A stretch of DNA of 34,630 nucleotides from Ferruginibacter sp. (GTDB lineage Bacteria; Bacteroidota; Bacteroidia; Chitinophagales; Chitinophagaceae): contig JAURWD010000107.1 in assembly GCA_030655145.1 (NCBI GenBank), positions 1-34,630 of the forward strand, written 5' to 3'. The notes below the pieces were generated by a model. That model had not been told where the DNA came from. It did no database searches and saw only the letters and a program-made list of their open reading frames with translations. Below, in pieces: positions 15,901-23,511 of this stretch. The first letter of the stretch is position 1. Each line of letters opens with the position of its first letter. A program made the position numbers and the translations under genes.

Positions 15901-16285
15901 TTTTGGCCACCGCCAATACTTTTTCACGACGTGCAGCGGCGTCAAAAAAAATTCGAAGATCCTCCCGTTCCAGTATATTGAAGAGCACCTGGGCCTGGTG
16001 GCTACATAGGTTGTCCCCTTTAGCACTGCACATGCAGGAAAGAAACACGGCGTCCTTTTCTTGTATTACCGCCACGGCGGGAAAAGTTGCACCCGTCCCC
16101 GGGTTTGTAAAACTTCCCGCATCGATTTGGATGACGTCAGGATGTATGGTGAGAAAATGACGGCTGCCAGTATCCGGAAGAGCACTACTGTTTGATAAAA
16201 TAAATTCAGTTGTTAGTGATGTGAAATTCATGCCCTCTAATCGAACTTCGTGTAGATCTTCTTTTAATGGTACTGTTCTGCTCAT
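12905..16285 (-). CDS. SNF2-family helicase with N-terminal SWIM zinc finger
   Basis: A 1126-residue protein from ATG 16285 (a second Met at residue 19 is possible). A SWIM finger lies at residues 84-96 (C84-x-C86, C94-x-H96). A long bacterial SNF2-associated region follows, then a complete superfamily 2 ATPase: LADDMGLGKTIQVIAF (motif I, about 685-700), FLDESQAIKN (motif II, DESQ, about 782), ITGTPVENN (motif III), LVFSQF (motif IV), AGGTGLNLTEADYV (motif V) and QAIDRCYRIGQ (motif VI, about 1058). All motor motifs look intact. Such proteins are ATP-driven DNA translocases that remodel protein-DNA or polymerase complexes, in the RapA/HepA-like group. Stand-alone gene: convergent with the LYS1-like gene and divergent from the acyl-CoA carboxylase gene. 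Nothing nearby suggests a phage-defence module. Confidence 0.93.
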   Translation of the reverse strand: MSRTVPLKEDLHEVRLEGMNFTSLTTEFILSNSSALPDTGSRHFLTIHPDVIQIDAGSFTNPGTGATFPAVAVIQEKDAVFLSCMCSAKGDNLCSHQAQVLFNILEREDLRIFFDAAARREKVLAVAKNYGLQEEKNLDELFEISWSNRTVVIAPRSKNLQQVTTASLAGLASELFPARKPGETETQASTVLVFNAHKYYHHLQVAICPADLTSSGKVKKLHDAFDPLEQAWQTNDAATVKFYTALTAIAANHDKTVTPAALLALKAIVKNPLALPAYYHDTFISDKLTSASLIPVHLNVFSTGLQLRVYLREPYYEISGELQIGDSKFPLTQLHLRYGYFILLNGTLHLPAQFELLQVLTYFKKHNNVVVVHQSKFDEFRKTILAKLEDFIQVNYAWLVVATSQQLEESGFDLPPEKIIYISESGQYVTVSPVMRYGEVEVSVLSKRQLFARDQVGKAFIVDRDEAAELELTTLLLKQHSEFEEQLFQEHFYLTKIAFLENGWFLDAFEEWRRHGIKVLGFKEIDQKRLNTHKAAISVQVASGQDWFDTDLDVRYGKQKASLRQLHKALKNGSQYVLLGDGSFGLLPAEWVDRMSAYFEAGEILEDVIRTPKNRLLELEKLYAENMLSAEVREQLSMFRQRLASFESIGNASVPAGLNAELRSYQHQGLNWLNFLDDYGFGGCLADDMGLGKTIQVIAFMLSVKERKGQKTNLVVVPASLIFNWQEELLKFAPGLKVLTIYGNDRVKNTSTFPAYDVVLTSYGMVQSNLYFLKNFIFHYMFLDESQAIKNPASQRYKSVCSLRAFNRIVITGTPVENNSFDLYGQLSFACPGLLGSLKYFRDVYAFPIDKFSDSKRAKELQKMVSPFILRRTKKQVATELPEKTEMVIYCEMGDEQRKVYDAYEKEFRNYLLDRPEEDLPRDGMNILQGLTKLRLICNSPALLKDQAFFGDASSKIAVLIEQIETKYRQHKILVFSQFVGMLKLVRKELAERYIPYEYLTGETANRKEVVTAFREQEEVRVFLVSLKAGGTGLNLTEADYVYILDPWWNPAVENQAIDRCYRIGQEKHVVAVRLICPGTLEEKMMKLQATKTERINDLIKTDLSVMKQLKKEDLLALVTNNEAAK

Positions 16286-16496
16286 GCGAAAGATAAAATT
16301 AAGGCAGCAGCATAAAACTCCGGCACTTCATTCAAATTAGCTCTTCTCCATGCTGTGCAGAAACATTATTCTTTAAGAAATTTGACAGTTGTTAGATAAG
16401 AGTATTAATTAACTTGCCAGCCACTGGCTCATAAATCCTTCCGGCGAACTGCGGATAGCCCCCAACGGATCATCTTACCGAGCTACAAAAAAGTAT

Positions 16497-18125
16497 ATGG
16501 ATATCAATTTTAATATTAATGAAGACGCGATGAAAACGGCGTATAGCCAGGTACGGCAGCGTCTTGAAAAAATTTACGAAGGCGGCGGAAAAAAGGCTGT
16601 GGAAAAACAGCGGGAAAGAAACAAACTGACTGCACGCGAACGAATTGAATATCTCTGCGATGATGACACCCCATTTGTAGAGATCGGGGCATTTGCGGGG
16701 TTCGAGATGTATGCCGAGCATGGTGGTTGCCCGGCAGGCGGCACGGTTAGCGGCATTGGGTACATCGGCGGAAGACAATGCGTGGTGGTAGCTAATGACC
16801 AGACGGTCAAGGCTGGTGCCTGGTTCCCCATCACCGGCAAAAAAAATCTGCGTATGCAGGAGATTGCAATGGAAAATAACCTGCCTGTAGTTTACCTGGT
16901 TGACAGCGCCGGCGTTTATTTACCACTACAGGACGAGATCTTTCCTGACAAAGAACATTTTGGCCGCATTTTTCGGAACAATGCCCGCATGAGTGCTATG
17001 GGCATTACGCAAATAGCCGCTGTGATGGGGCCCTGTGTTGCGGGAGGCGCCTACCTGCCTATCATGAGTGACGAGACATTGATGGTGGAAGGCAATGGTT
17101 CTATTTTTCTGGCGGGCCCTTACCTGGTAAAAGCAGCTATCGGCGAAGAAACGGACAATGAAACACTGGGAGGTGCGGTAACGCATACATCCATCAGCGG
17201 CATAGCCGATTATAAATTTGATACGGAGCGTGATTGCCTTGACCAGGTGAAAAAAATAATTGGACAGTTGGCGCTTCCAGCTACCGCTGGATTTAACCGT
17301 ACAAAGCCTGTGCTGCCTAAAAGAGCTGCGCAGAATATCTACGGAATATTGAACGAAGGCAACACCCGCCCATATGATGTCCTCGATTTAATAGAATGCA
17401 TCACAGATGAGGGAAGCTTTGACCAGTTTAAGGCAGACTATGGAAAAACAATTGTCTGCGGTTATGGCCGCATTGATGGCTGGGCAGTGGGCATCGTTGC
17501 CAATCAACGCCTGGTGGTTAAAAGCAAGAAGGGTGAGATGCAATTGGGTGGAGTTATTTACAACGACAGCTCAGATAAAGCTGCCAGGTTTATCCTCAAC
17601 TGCAATCAAAAGAAAATACCGCTGGTTTTTTTACAAGATGTTACCGGCTTTATGGTGGGCAGCAGAAGCGAGCATTCCGGCATTATCAAAGACGGTGCAA
17701 AGATGGTGAACGCGGTCGCAAATTCTGTGGTACCAAAATTCACTTTCATCATTGGAAACAGCTACGGCGCAGGCAATTATGCCATGTGCGGAAAAGCCTA
17801 TGATCCGCGCCTCATTTTCGCGTGGCCAACCGCGAAGATTGCAGTTATGGGTGGTGAGCAAGCTGCCAAAACTCTATTGCAGATACAGGTTGCGTCTTTA
17901 AAAGCAAAAGGCGAAACCATCACGCCGGAAAATGAAAAAGAATTACTGGATACCATCGTAAAAAGATACCAGCAGCAAACAACGCCCTATTATGCTGCAG
18001 CACGCTTATGGGTTGATGGCATCATTGACCCCTTAGAAACGCGTACGATGATCTCTGAAGGTATTTCAGCAGCCAACAATAACAGTGACATTGCTGCATT
18101 TAAAACGGGCGTGTTCCAGGTATAA
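16497..18125 (+). CDS. Acyl-CoA carboxylase, carboxyltransferase (beta) subunit, methylcrotonyl-CoA type
   Basis: A 542-residue carboxyltransferase with N- and C-terminal crotonase-like halves. Signatures: KQRERNKLTARERIEYLCDD, HGGCPAGGTVSGIGYIGGR, YLVDSAGVYLPLQDEIFPD, FGRIFRNNARMSAMGI and GPCVAGGAYLP in the first half; GFMVGSRSEHSGIIKDGAKM and FIIGNSYGAGNYAMCGKAYD in the second. The QDEIFPD..HFGRIF.NNARMSA segment is typical of methylcrotonyl-CoA carboxylase beta rather than propionyl-CoA carboxylase, though specificity is not certain. With a biotin-carrying alpha subunit it transfers CO2 from carboxybiotin to an acyl-CoA in leucine or odd-chain metabolism. No alpha subunit lies next to it. 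The ATG at 16497 gives normal length; an internal ATG at 16530 is possible. Confidence 0.9.
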   Translation: MDINFNINEDAMKTAYSQVRQRLEKIYEGGGKKAVEKQRERNKLTARERIEYLCDDDTPFVEIGAFAGFEMYAEHGGCPAGGTVSGIGYIGGRQCVVVANDQTVKAGAWFPITGKKNLRMQEIAMENNLPVVYLVDSAGVYLPLQDEIFPDKEHFGRIFRNNARMSAMGITQIAAVMGPCVAGGAYLPIMSDETLMVEGNGSIFLAGPYLVKAAIGEETDNETLGGAVTHTSISGIADYKFDTERDCLDQVKKIIGQLALPATAGFNRTKPVLPKRAAQNIYGILNEGNTRPYDVLDLIECITDEGSFDQFKADYGKTIVCGYGRIDGWAVGIVANQRLVVKSKKGEMQLGGVIYNDSSDKAARFILNCNQKKIPLVFLQDVTGFMVGSRSEHSGIIKDGAKMVNAVANSVVPKFTFIIGNSYGAGNYAMCGKAYDPRLIFAWPTAKIAVMGGEQAAKTLLQIQVASLKAKGETITPENEKELLDTIVKRYQQQTTPYYAAARLWVDGIIDPLETRTMISEGISAANNNSDIAAFKTGVFQV

Positions 18126-18266
18126 GAATCGCCTGCGAGTAGGCGGAACGATTTTGAAAACGAGTGAACTAAGCTATCCTCACGTTGACGGATAGTCGAA
18201 ATCATGCATGAGCTACGATTACCTGATCCACAACAATTATTAACAGCTAATCCTTAATTCAACCCG

Positions 18267-18303
18267 GCAGGTTGCATTTGCTTTCCGCAAGTGAAAAACC
18301 TGC
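18267..18303 (+). repeat. Inverted repeat just upstream of rnhA
   Basis: GCAGGTT (18267-18273) pairs perfectly with AACCTGC (18297-18303), with TTGC and GCAA able to extend the stem inside. It ends 11 bases before the rnhA ATG and could form a 5'-UTR hairpin if transcribed. No T-run follows, so it is not a terminator. Confidence 0.4.
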
Positions 18304-18314
18304 AGTTTAAATAC

Positions 18315-18785
18315 ATGGAAAATATTTTATTGTACACGGATGGGTCATCACGGGGCAATCCCGGACCAGGCGGCTATGGCTGCATTCTGATATTTGGGAA
18401 ACATCGTAAAGAACTGTCCCAGGGCTACCGACTTACGACGAACAACCGGATGGAACTGCTGGCAGTTATCGCGGGCCTCGAAGCAATTAAGAAAAATGAA
18501 CACCCGGTGACCGTTTATTCCGATAGCCAGTACATCGTAAATTCCGTGGAGAAGGGTTGGTTAAAAAACTGGATCAAAACCGATTTTAGAGGAGGCAAAA
18601 AAAACAAAGACCTCTGGACCCGCTACCACCAACTGGCAAAGTCCATGACCATTCGTTTTGTATGGGTGAAGGGGCACGCTGATAATCCTTATAATAACCG
18701 GTGTGATGTATTAGCGACAGAAGCAGCCGACGGCGGAAATTTGCTGGTTGATAATGGATATGAACAAGGCCTCGCAGCGTTATAA
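18315..18785 (+). CDS. rnhA: Ribonuclease HI
   Basis: A 156-residue protein from ATG 18315 (an in-frame GTG at 18291 would add eight residues and is less likely). The RNase H fold is complete: LLYTDGSSRGNPGPGGYG with Asp9, NNRMELLAVIAGL with Glu47, VTVYSDSQYIVNSV with Asp70, and VKGHADNPYNNRCDVLA with His121 and Asp131. It has the basic handle region (WLKNWIKTDFRGGKKNKDLW). It cleaves the RNA strand of RNA-DNA hybrids and so removes R-loops and Okazaki primers. Length agrees with E. coli RNase HI (155). It is followed by a strong hairpin and converges on the DUF6580 gene. Confidence 0.95.
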   Translation: MENILLYTDGSSRGNPGPGGYGCILIFGKHRKELSQGYRLTTNNRMELLAVIAGLEAIKKNEHPVTVYSDSQYIVNSVEKGWLKNWIKTDFRGGKKNKDLWTRYHQLAKSMTIRFVWVKGHADNPYNNRCDVLATEAADGGNLLVDNGYEQGLAAL

Positions 18786-18791
18786 TGAAAA

Positions 18792-18818
18792 CGGCCACCA
18801 ACATTGCTGTGGTGGCCG
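18792..18818 (-). terminator. Hairpin terminator between rnhA and the DUF6580 gene
   Basis: A perfect 9-bp stem CGGCCACCA/TGGTGGCCG with a 9-base loop lies between the converging genes. Read on the minus strand it is followed by TTTTCATT, so it fits as a terminator of the DUF6580 gene; on the plus strand no T-run follows at once, so its use by rnhA is less sure. Confidence 0.6.
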
Positions 18819-18838
18819 ACTCAAAATATCTTTTCAAT

Positions 18839-19420
18839 TTATGCTTTTGCAAGAACAGGTTTCGTGTAGCCAGATTTTTCTAACAAATAGTATCCGCCAA
18901 AAAGCACCGCACTAAAAAACAAGGTTGCATAAAGGCTGCCTTTCAAAAATGGCAAACCTGCTGTTAAGCAACTAAGTAATCCTTCCATAGTCGTTGGATA
19001 AGGCAAATTGTTCAATGCCAATCCCCCACCCATCCATACAGCGAGGTTTGAAACGAAGAAATAAGCAATTGCACCGGCAAAAGACCCGGCAACGATTTGC
19101 GCAATCTTTTTCCTGTTGATCGCGAAACCGATAAAAGTAACGGCGCCGATCAACACATAGTTTAAGAACTGACCGTCGTAAAAACCCGGGACCGAAGAAA
19201 TATTGAAGCTGTACAATACCTCATAGGTTAAATCGGAAATGAACATCGAAAACAAAGGGAGTATGAATGCAAACTTCTTGTCTTTGACAATGCTCCCGGC
19301 AAACAATGCCATGGCGATTTGCGGTGCAAACCCCAGTGGTCTGCCTGGCATGATGCGGTACAGGGACGCTATCAGCACCAGTAAAACAAAACTTATTATA
19401 ATTGATTTATCTATCTTCAT
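18839..19420 (-). CDS. DUF6580 family integral membrane protein
   Basis: A 193-residue membrane protein from ATG 19420. Hydrophobic helices are seen at about 8-20 (IIISFVLLVLIAS), 34-45, 50-65 (FAFILPLFSMFISDL), 86-101 (LNYVLIGAVTFIGFAI), 108-125 (IVAGSFAGAIAYFFVSNL) and 160-180. The motifs RPLGFAPQIAMALFAG and PLFSMFISDLTYEVLY are typical of the DUF6580 family of putative transport proteins, which resembles the substrate-binding membrane subunits of ECF transporters. The substrate is unknown and no ATPase component is nearby. A clear promoter lies just upstream with no room for a riboswitch (5'-UTR about 12 bases). The N-terminus looks complete. Confidence 0.82.
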   Translation of the reverse strand: MKIDKSIIISFVLLVLIASLYRIMPGRPLGFAPQIAMALFAGSIVKDKKFAFILPLFSMFISDLTYEVLYSFNISSVPGFYDGQFLNYVLIGAVTFIGFAINRKKIAQIVAGSFAGAIAYFFVSNLAVWMGGGLALNNLPYPTTMEGLLSCLTAGLPFLKGSLYATLFFSAVLFGGYYLLEKSGYTKPVLAKA

Positions 19421-19438
19421 TTTATAAAATTAAGTGCG

Positions 19439-19469
19439 CAAAAATAAGCAATAATTCCGCGTGCAGCAA
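19439..19469 (-). promoter_or_regulatory. Promoter of the DUF6580 gene
   Basis: On the minus strand a TTG (19469-19467) is followed after exactly 20 bases by a perfect TATTTTTG (19446-19439), matching the Bacteroidota housekeeping promoter. Transcription would begin about 12 bases before the ATG at 19420. Confidence 0.65.
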
Positions 19470-19511
19470 TATTTAAATATCCCCTCCACCTACAATTCCC
19501 GCTGGAAACTC

Positions 19512-19868
19512 ATGGCAACACACAACACCACCGGTAAATTCGGCGAAACCCTGGGAACTGCCTACCTGCGCAGGCTGGGATACCGGGTCATTGAAATGAA
19601 CTGGCGCTATTCCCGTTCGGAAGTTGACCTGATAGCGGAAAAAAACGGGGTGTTGCACTTCCTGGAAATCAAAACTCGGCGTACAAAAAAATTTGGTCTT
19701 CCCGAGGAAAAAGTTGGGAAGAAAAAAATTCAAAACCTAATCGTCGCGGCTGAACAATATGTTTACCTAAACCCTGAGTGGAAACGTATCCAGTTCGATA
19801 TCCTGGCCATCCTGATGATCCGGGACCAACCAATTGACTATTTCCTCATCGAAGACGTTTACATCTGA
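19512..19868 (+). CDS. YraN/UPF0102 family nuclease-fold protein
   Basis: A 118-residue protein from ATG 19512; a GTG at 19461 in frame would add 17 residues not seen in the family. Conserved features: GKFGETLGTAYLRRLGYRVI, then NWRYSRSEVDLIAE with Asp39, and LHFLEIKTRR with Glu52 and Lys54. This forms the D...ExK core of the Holliday-junction-resolvase/restriction-endonuclease fold. The cellular role of UPF0102 proteins is not settled; a DNA-processing role is suspected from the fold. Its last 10 bases overlap the end of the convergent YkgJ-like gene. Confidence 0.88.
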   Translation: MATHNTTGKFGETLGTAYLRRLGYRVIEMNWRYSRSEVDLIAEKNGVLHFLEIKTRRTKKFGLPEEKVGKKKIQNLIVAAEQYVYLNPEWKRIQFDILAILMIRDQPIDYFLIEDVYI

Positions 19869-20371
19869 CCATTGAGTTCGCTCATGCGGACTTTCATCTT
19901 TTCAACCATTTTATACGTGGCAGGACAATATTGAATATTTTGTTTGTGGATGTGGATATAGTCGACGGCTTTTCGCTTCGTGAGATGAGGAAACCCGGCA
20001 CAGTCTTCCGGGCGAATCGGGTAAATCGAACATTTATTATCAGTGAGATCTAGGAACTGGCAAGGCTGGGTTTTATTGTGCCAGTCGCCGGTCTTGTCCA
20101 GCACCAACCACTTTTCTTTAAATGCCTTGGGGGTCATTTCGAAATGAGCAGAAATTCTCTTCAGGTCTTTCGTTGTAAAGGTGGGCGTCATCTTTTTGCA
20201 ACAGTTGCCGCAGGTAAGACAATCGGTTTCAGCCCAAACTGACTTATCAACAGCGTCCAGCATCTCATGCAATTGGCTCGGTGGTTTTTTTTCTAACTTA
20301 GTTAAAAATGACCTTAGATTTTTTTTGTTATGCCTCACTTTTTGTGAGAAGGAACGGAGGTTGACAATCAT
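19859..20371 (-). CDS. YkgJ-family cysteine cluster protein
   Basis: A 170-residue protein from ATG 20371. The N-terminal helix is basic. The cluster motif is C51-LT-C54-GN-C57-C58, followed by QPC104, NKC114SIY, and RPEDC124AGFPHL, with a further Cys149. This is the CxxCxxCC...C...C pattern of the YkgJ (UPF0153) family, which probably binds zinc or an iron-sulfur cluster. No enzymatic role is established. It converges on yraN with a 10-base 3' overlap. Upstream, TAAATTTG (20425-20418 on the minus strand) is a good -7 box, but no TTG lies at the right distance. Confidence 0.85.
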   Translation of the reverse strand: MIVNLRSFSQKVRHNKKNLRSFLTKLEKKPPSQLHEMLDAVDKSVWAETDCLTCGNCCKKMTPTFTTKDLKRISAHFEMTPKAFKEKWLVLDKTGDWHNKTQPCQFLDLTDNKCSIYPIRPEDCAGFPHLTKRKAVDYIHIHKQNIQYCPATYKMVEKMKVRMSELNGQM

Positions 20372-20516
20372 TTGTAAAGTTTCGGTATGGCAACGAAAAT
20401 AAGGAAGAATGCCACAACAAATTTACCGGGGCCTCAAAAAATAATTAAAGGGACTTGGAGCTTGATCATTTCGACCGGGCCTCATACACAGGTTCAAACA
20501 ACTAGCATTAACAGGG

Positions 20517-21416
20517 ATGTGGGAAGGATATAAAAAAGGATACAAGGCTTACTTACAACTTGAAAAGTCCCTCAGTGATAATTCTGTGGAGGCTTACCTC
20601 CATGATGTGGAAAAACTAACCAGCTGGATGCTTCAATCTGGCATTCAGAAAACTCCATCGCAACTGGAATTGAAAGACCTGGAAGCATTTGTAAGGTGGG
20701 TCGGCGAGCTCGGCATGACTGCCAGTTCGCAGGCAAGAATGATCTCCGGCCTCAAAAGTTTTTTTAAGTATTGCGTGCTCGAAGATATCGTTGCCATAGA
20801 CCCGGCAATTTTACTTGAAGCTCCGAAGTTGAGACGCACCCTACCTGACGTATTAAGTTTCGAAGAAATTGAATCGATCATCAATAAAATTGACCTCAGC
20901 AAGCCCGAGGGTGGGCGCAATAAGGCCATCCTGGAATTACTTTATGGCTGTGGTCTTCGTGTATCCGAAGCCGTTAACCTGCGCCTGAGTTGCCTTTTTC
21001 TTGATGTAGGTTTTATTCGCGTAACAGGCAAAGGAGATAAAGAGCGGCTGGTGCCGATTGGTACGGACGCGATCAAATACATCAACATTTACCGTAACAA
21101 CATTCGTGTGCATGTTCCGCCAAAGCCGGGCAACGATGATATCCTTTTCTTGAATCGGCGCGGAGCAAAACTATCACGGGTAATGATCTTCCTGATCATA
21201 AAAGAACTGGCTCGCCTGGCGGGTATTCAAAAAACAATTTCACCGCATACTTTCCGGCATTCGTTTGCAACACACCTGGTTGAAGGGGGAGCAGATCTGC
21301 GGGCGGTGCAGGAAATGCTGGGCCATGAAAGCATCACCACCACAGAAATCTATACCCACCTCGACCGTGAATTTCTGCGTACGACCTTGCACCAGTTTCA
21401 CCCGGCTTTTAAATAA
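20517..21416 (+). CDS. xerD: Tyrosine recombinase XerD
   Basis: A 299-residue tyrosine recombinase from ATG 20517, the usual length for XerC/XerD. An N-terminal SAM-like core-binding domain (residues about 5-88) is followed by the catalytic domain with all active residues: Arg148 (GCGLRVSE), Lys172 (GKGDKERLVP), His244 and Arg247 (HTFRHSFATHL), His270 (LGHESITTTEIYTH) and Tyr279. It resolves chromosome dimers at dif together with its partner. Single Xer-type chromosomal recombinases are common in Bacteroidota. No transposon, attachment site or integron cassettes flank it directly, which supports the housekeeping role. An integrase of a lost element is the less likely alternative. Confidence 0.9.
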   Translation: MWEGYKKGYKAYLQLEKSLSDNSVEAYLHDVEKLTSWMLQSGIQKTPSQLELKDLEAFVRWVGELGMTASSQARMISGLKSFFKYCVLEDIVAIDPAILLEAPKLRRTLPDVLSFEEIESIINKIDLSKPEGGRNKAILELLYGCGLRVSEAVNLRLSCLFLDVGFIRVTGKGDKERLVPIGTDAIKYINIYRNNIRVHVPPKPGNDDILFLNRRGAKLSRVMIFLIIKELARLAGIQKTISPHTFRHSFATHLVEGGADLRAVQEMLGHESITTTEIYTHLDREFLRTTLHQFHPAFK

Positions 21417-21515
21417 GCATCACATGAGCATTATGCTCAAGGTAAAATAGCGGGGGAAACCCGCAGTCAATGCCACGACCAAATCTGTGGGATTAAAAAA
21501 AATGGAAAGGGGGGA

Positions 21516-22301
21516 TTACAACAACACTTCAGGGTGTGTGTAGGACACGGTACTGTTGGGGTATGCATTTTTTACCTTGGTACGGTAATTTTTGAAGATG
21601 CTCATCCAGCGGAGTTTCAGCACACCGAGGATGCCTTCCTTAACAATTCCTTTATTCATTTTGCTATCGCCAAGCTGGCGATCGATAAACGTTATGGGAA
21701 CTTCCACGATCCTGAAACCCAGCTTCCAGGCTGCAAATTTCATCTCTATCTGGAACGCATACCCGACAAAGGTGATGCCTGAGAGATTGATCGTTTCCAG
21801 CACTTCTTTTCGGTAACAAACAAAACCCGCAGTGGGATCCATCACGGGCATCCAGGTTATGATCCGTGTATAAAGAGAAGCACCTTTTGAGAGGGCTATG
21901 CGATTGGTTGGCCAGTTCGCGACAGCACCGCCAACTACATACCGAGACCCAACCGCCACACCGGCCCCGTTCTTGCAGGCGAGGTACAAACTTTCAAGGT
22001 CTTTTGGATTGTGGGAAAAATCGGCATCCATCTCGAAAATGAATTGGTACCCTTTGGAAAGCGCCCAGCGAAAGCCATGGATATACGCCGTACCGAGACC
22101 TAACTTTCCCTGGCGTTCTTCTAAAAATAATTGATTGGGATATTTCTCAAACAGAGACCGTACAATTCCTGCTGTTCCATCCGGGGAGCCGTCATCAATG
22201 ATCAGGACATGATACCCTTTTTGCAGGCCAATAACGGCTGCAATGATACTTTCAACGTTCTCCTTTTCGTTGTAAGTAGGTATGATGACGAGTTTTTCCA
22301 A
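21516..22301 (-). CDS. Polyprenol monophosphomannose synthase-like glycosyltransferase (GT2)
   Basis: A 261-residue GT-A enzyme from ATG 22301. Signatures: VIIPTYNEKENV, LIIDDGSPDGT, GKLGLGTAYIHGF, FEMDADFSHNP with the DxD metal site (Asp92/Asp94), VGSRYVVGG, and the acceptor region WPTNRIALSKGASLYTRI, then MDPTAGFVCYRKEVL, GYAFQIEMKFAAWKLGF and VPITFIDRQLGDSKM. These match the dolichol/polyprenol-phosphate mannose synthase family, which transfers mannose from GDP-mannose to a lipid carrier on the cytoplasmic side. No C-terminal membrane domain is present, so it is the short soluble type. A stand-alone gene; sugar and use of the product are not shown by the context. Confidence 0.9.
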   Translation of the reverse strand: MEKLVIIPTYNEKENVESIIAAVIGLQKGYHVLIIDDGSPDGTAGIVRSLFEKYPNQLFLEERQGKLGLGTAYIHGFRWALSKGYQFIFEMDADFSHNPKDLESLYLACKNGAGVAVGSRYVVGGAVANWPTNRIALSKGASLYTRIITWMPVMDPTAGFVCYRKEVLETINLSGITFVGYAFQIEMKFAAWKLGFRIVEVPITFIDRQLGDSKMNKGIVKEGILGVLKLRWMSIFKNYRTKVKNAYPNSTVSYTHPEVLL

Positions 22302-22380
22302 CGTATAATTATATTGCTATTTCGACGAATTTACAACTACTACCTTAGAAGATATTCCACAAATTTTTCACCCTCTTGAT

Positions 22381-23154
22381 TTAGATATTTTTTAACAGGG
22401 TCCTGTTCAGGATCTCGGTGAGTTTCTGTTTTGTATGCAGGGGAAAATCGCCACGCATCATCCAGTCGTAGTACTGCGGCTCAGCTTTCAACACATCTAC
22501 AACAGAACGGCCTTTGTGTTTTCCAAAATTGAAAATTTCCGCCCCGTTGGCATCAAATAAAAACCGGCGGGCATAGTCAACGATTTTCTCTTCACCAATA
22601 ACACCCAGTATCGAATCAACAGAGTTTCCCAGCGTTGGGTAACGTTGTATTTGTGATAATAACACATCAATGGTAGCATCTACATCAGCTTCAGCACTGT
22701 GAGCATTGACCAGGTCCTTCTGGCAATAAAATTTATAGGCAGCAGTCAGCGTTCGCGGCTCCATAGTGTAGAAGATATGTTGCACATCCACCATGCGGCG
22801 GGAACAAAGGTCCACATCCATACCAGCGCGCAGAAACTCTTCCATCAGCATCGGGATGTCGAAACGATTGCTGTTATATCCGCCAAGGTCACAATTCTCA
22901 ATGAACTGCTTCAGCTCGTTACCGGCTTGTTTGAAGGTCGGTGCATCCTTCACCATTTCGTTGGTTATACCATGAATATCAGTAGAAAAAGGCGGGATAG
23001 GCATGCCCGGATTAAGCAGCTTGCGTTTAACAACCCTTGTGCCATCTGGTAAAATCTTGATTATGGCAACTTCAACAATACGGTCGGAGGAAAGGTTGAC
23101 ACCGGTAGTTTCCAGGTCTATAAAAGCTATAGGACGGGTTAATTGTAAGGACAT
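22381..23154 (-). CDS. DnaQ-like 3'-5' exonuclease with ExoX-like C-terminal domain
   Basis: A 257-residue protein from ATG 23154. The exonuclease fold has the complete DEDDh set: Asp13 and Glu15 (AFIDLETTGVN), Asp99 (GYNSNRFDIPML), His152 and Asp157 (AHSAEADVDATIDVL). A C-terminal segment (about residues 210-250: FNFGKHKGRSV, then PQYYDWMMRGDFP) corresponds to the ExoX-like/DUF3820 module, thought to aid DNA binding. It probably degrades single-stranded or frayed DNA ends in repair, or acts as a proofreading-type nuclease. It is not fused to polymerase III. A stand-alone gene, 79 bases upstream of the glycosyltransferase gene on the same strand. Confidence 0.9.
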   Translation of the reverse strand: MSLQLTRPIAFIDLETTGVNLSSDRIVEVAIIKILPDGTRVVKRKLLNPGMPIPPFSTDIHGITNEMVKDAPTFKQAGNELKQFIENCDLGGYNSNRFDIPMLMEEFLRAGMDVDLCSRRMVDVQHIFYTMEPRTLTAAYKFYCQKDLVNAHSAEADVDATIDVLLSQIQRYPTLGNSVDSILGVIGEEKIVDYARRFLFDANGAEIFNFGKHKGRSVVDVLKAEPQYYDWMMRGDFPLHTKQKLTEILNRTLLKNI

Positions 23155-23310
23155 CAGCAGATTTTTGTTAAGAGATTAAGATAACTGGCTAGATTTTTTA
23201 TATAGAGTACACTAAAATGGGTAAAAAAGAGTTTATATAGTCGCTATCAGCAAAAATCAAACTTGTTCAATTACAGGCAAGATAACTTTTAAAAATCAAA
23301 ATGTTAACTC

Positions 23311-23342
23311 TTGCAGGTCAAACTGAAGGTTCTGTATCTTTG
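23311..23342 (+). promoter_or_regulatory. Promoter of the micro-lipoprotein/ytxJ operon
   Basis: A TTG (23311-23313) and a perfect TATCTTTG (23335-23342) with a 21-base spacer match the Bacteroidota promoter consensus. The 5'-UTR would be about 35 bases to the ATG at 23384. Confidence 0.7.
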
Positions 23343-23383
23343 CCGGGCGAAAATAAAAATACTCTAACTTAATCCCAATCAGC

Positions 23384-23500
23384 ATGAAAAAGATTTTATT
23401 ATTTGCACTCATCTTAACCGCAGGCGTTATCACATTAACCTCTTGCGGAGCAAGCAGAAGAGGCCTGGGATGTCCCGCAGCTGCGAAGGTGGTGCTCTAA
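23384..23500 (+). CDS. Micro-lipoprotein (38 aa)
   Basis: ATG at 23384, stop at 23498-23500. The protein starts with a lysine pair and a hydrophobic core (ILLFALILTAGVITL), then the lipobox LTSC with Cys21, leaving a mature peptide of only 18 residues (CGASRRGLGCPAAAKVVL) with a second Cys at position 30. Very short lipoproteins with an SRR..GCP ending occur in other Bacteroidota as far as I recall; function unknown. A strong promoter precedes it and the ytxJ ATG follows its stop after 11 bases, so the two are surely co-transcribed. The second cysteine next to a redox protein gene suggests, without proof, a thiol-related role. Confidence 0.75.
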   Translation: MKKILLFALILTAGVITLTSCGASRRGLGCPAAAKVVL

Positions 23501-23511
23501 AGCATACCCCC

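Noticed and set aside
12905-16285. SNF2 helicase as part of a defence system (DISARM or similar)
   Set aside because: No methylase, nuclease or other defence partner is adjacent; the neighbours are metabolic genes.
20517-21416. XerD as integrase of a mobile element
   Set aside because: No attachment repeats, cargo or tRNA flank it, and the protein has the length and motifs of a housekeeping Xer recombinase.
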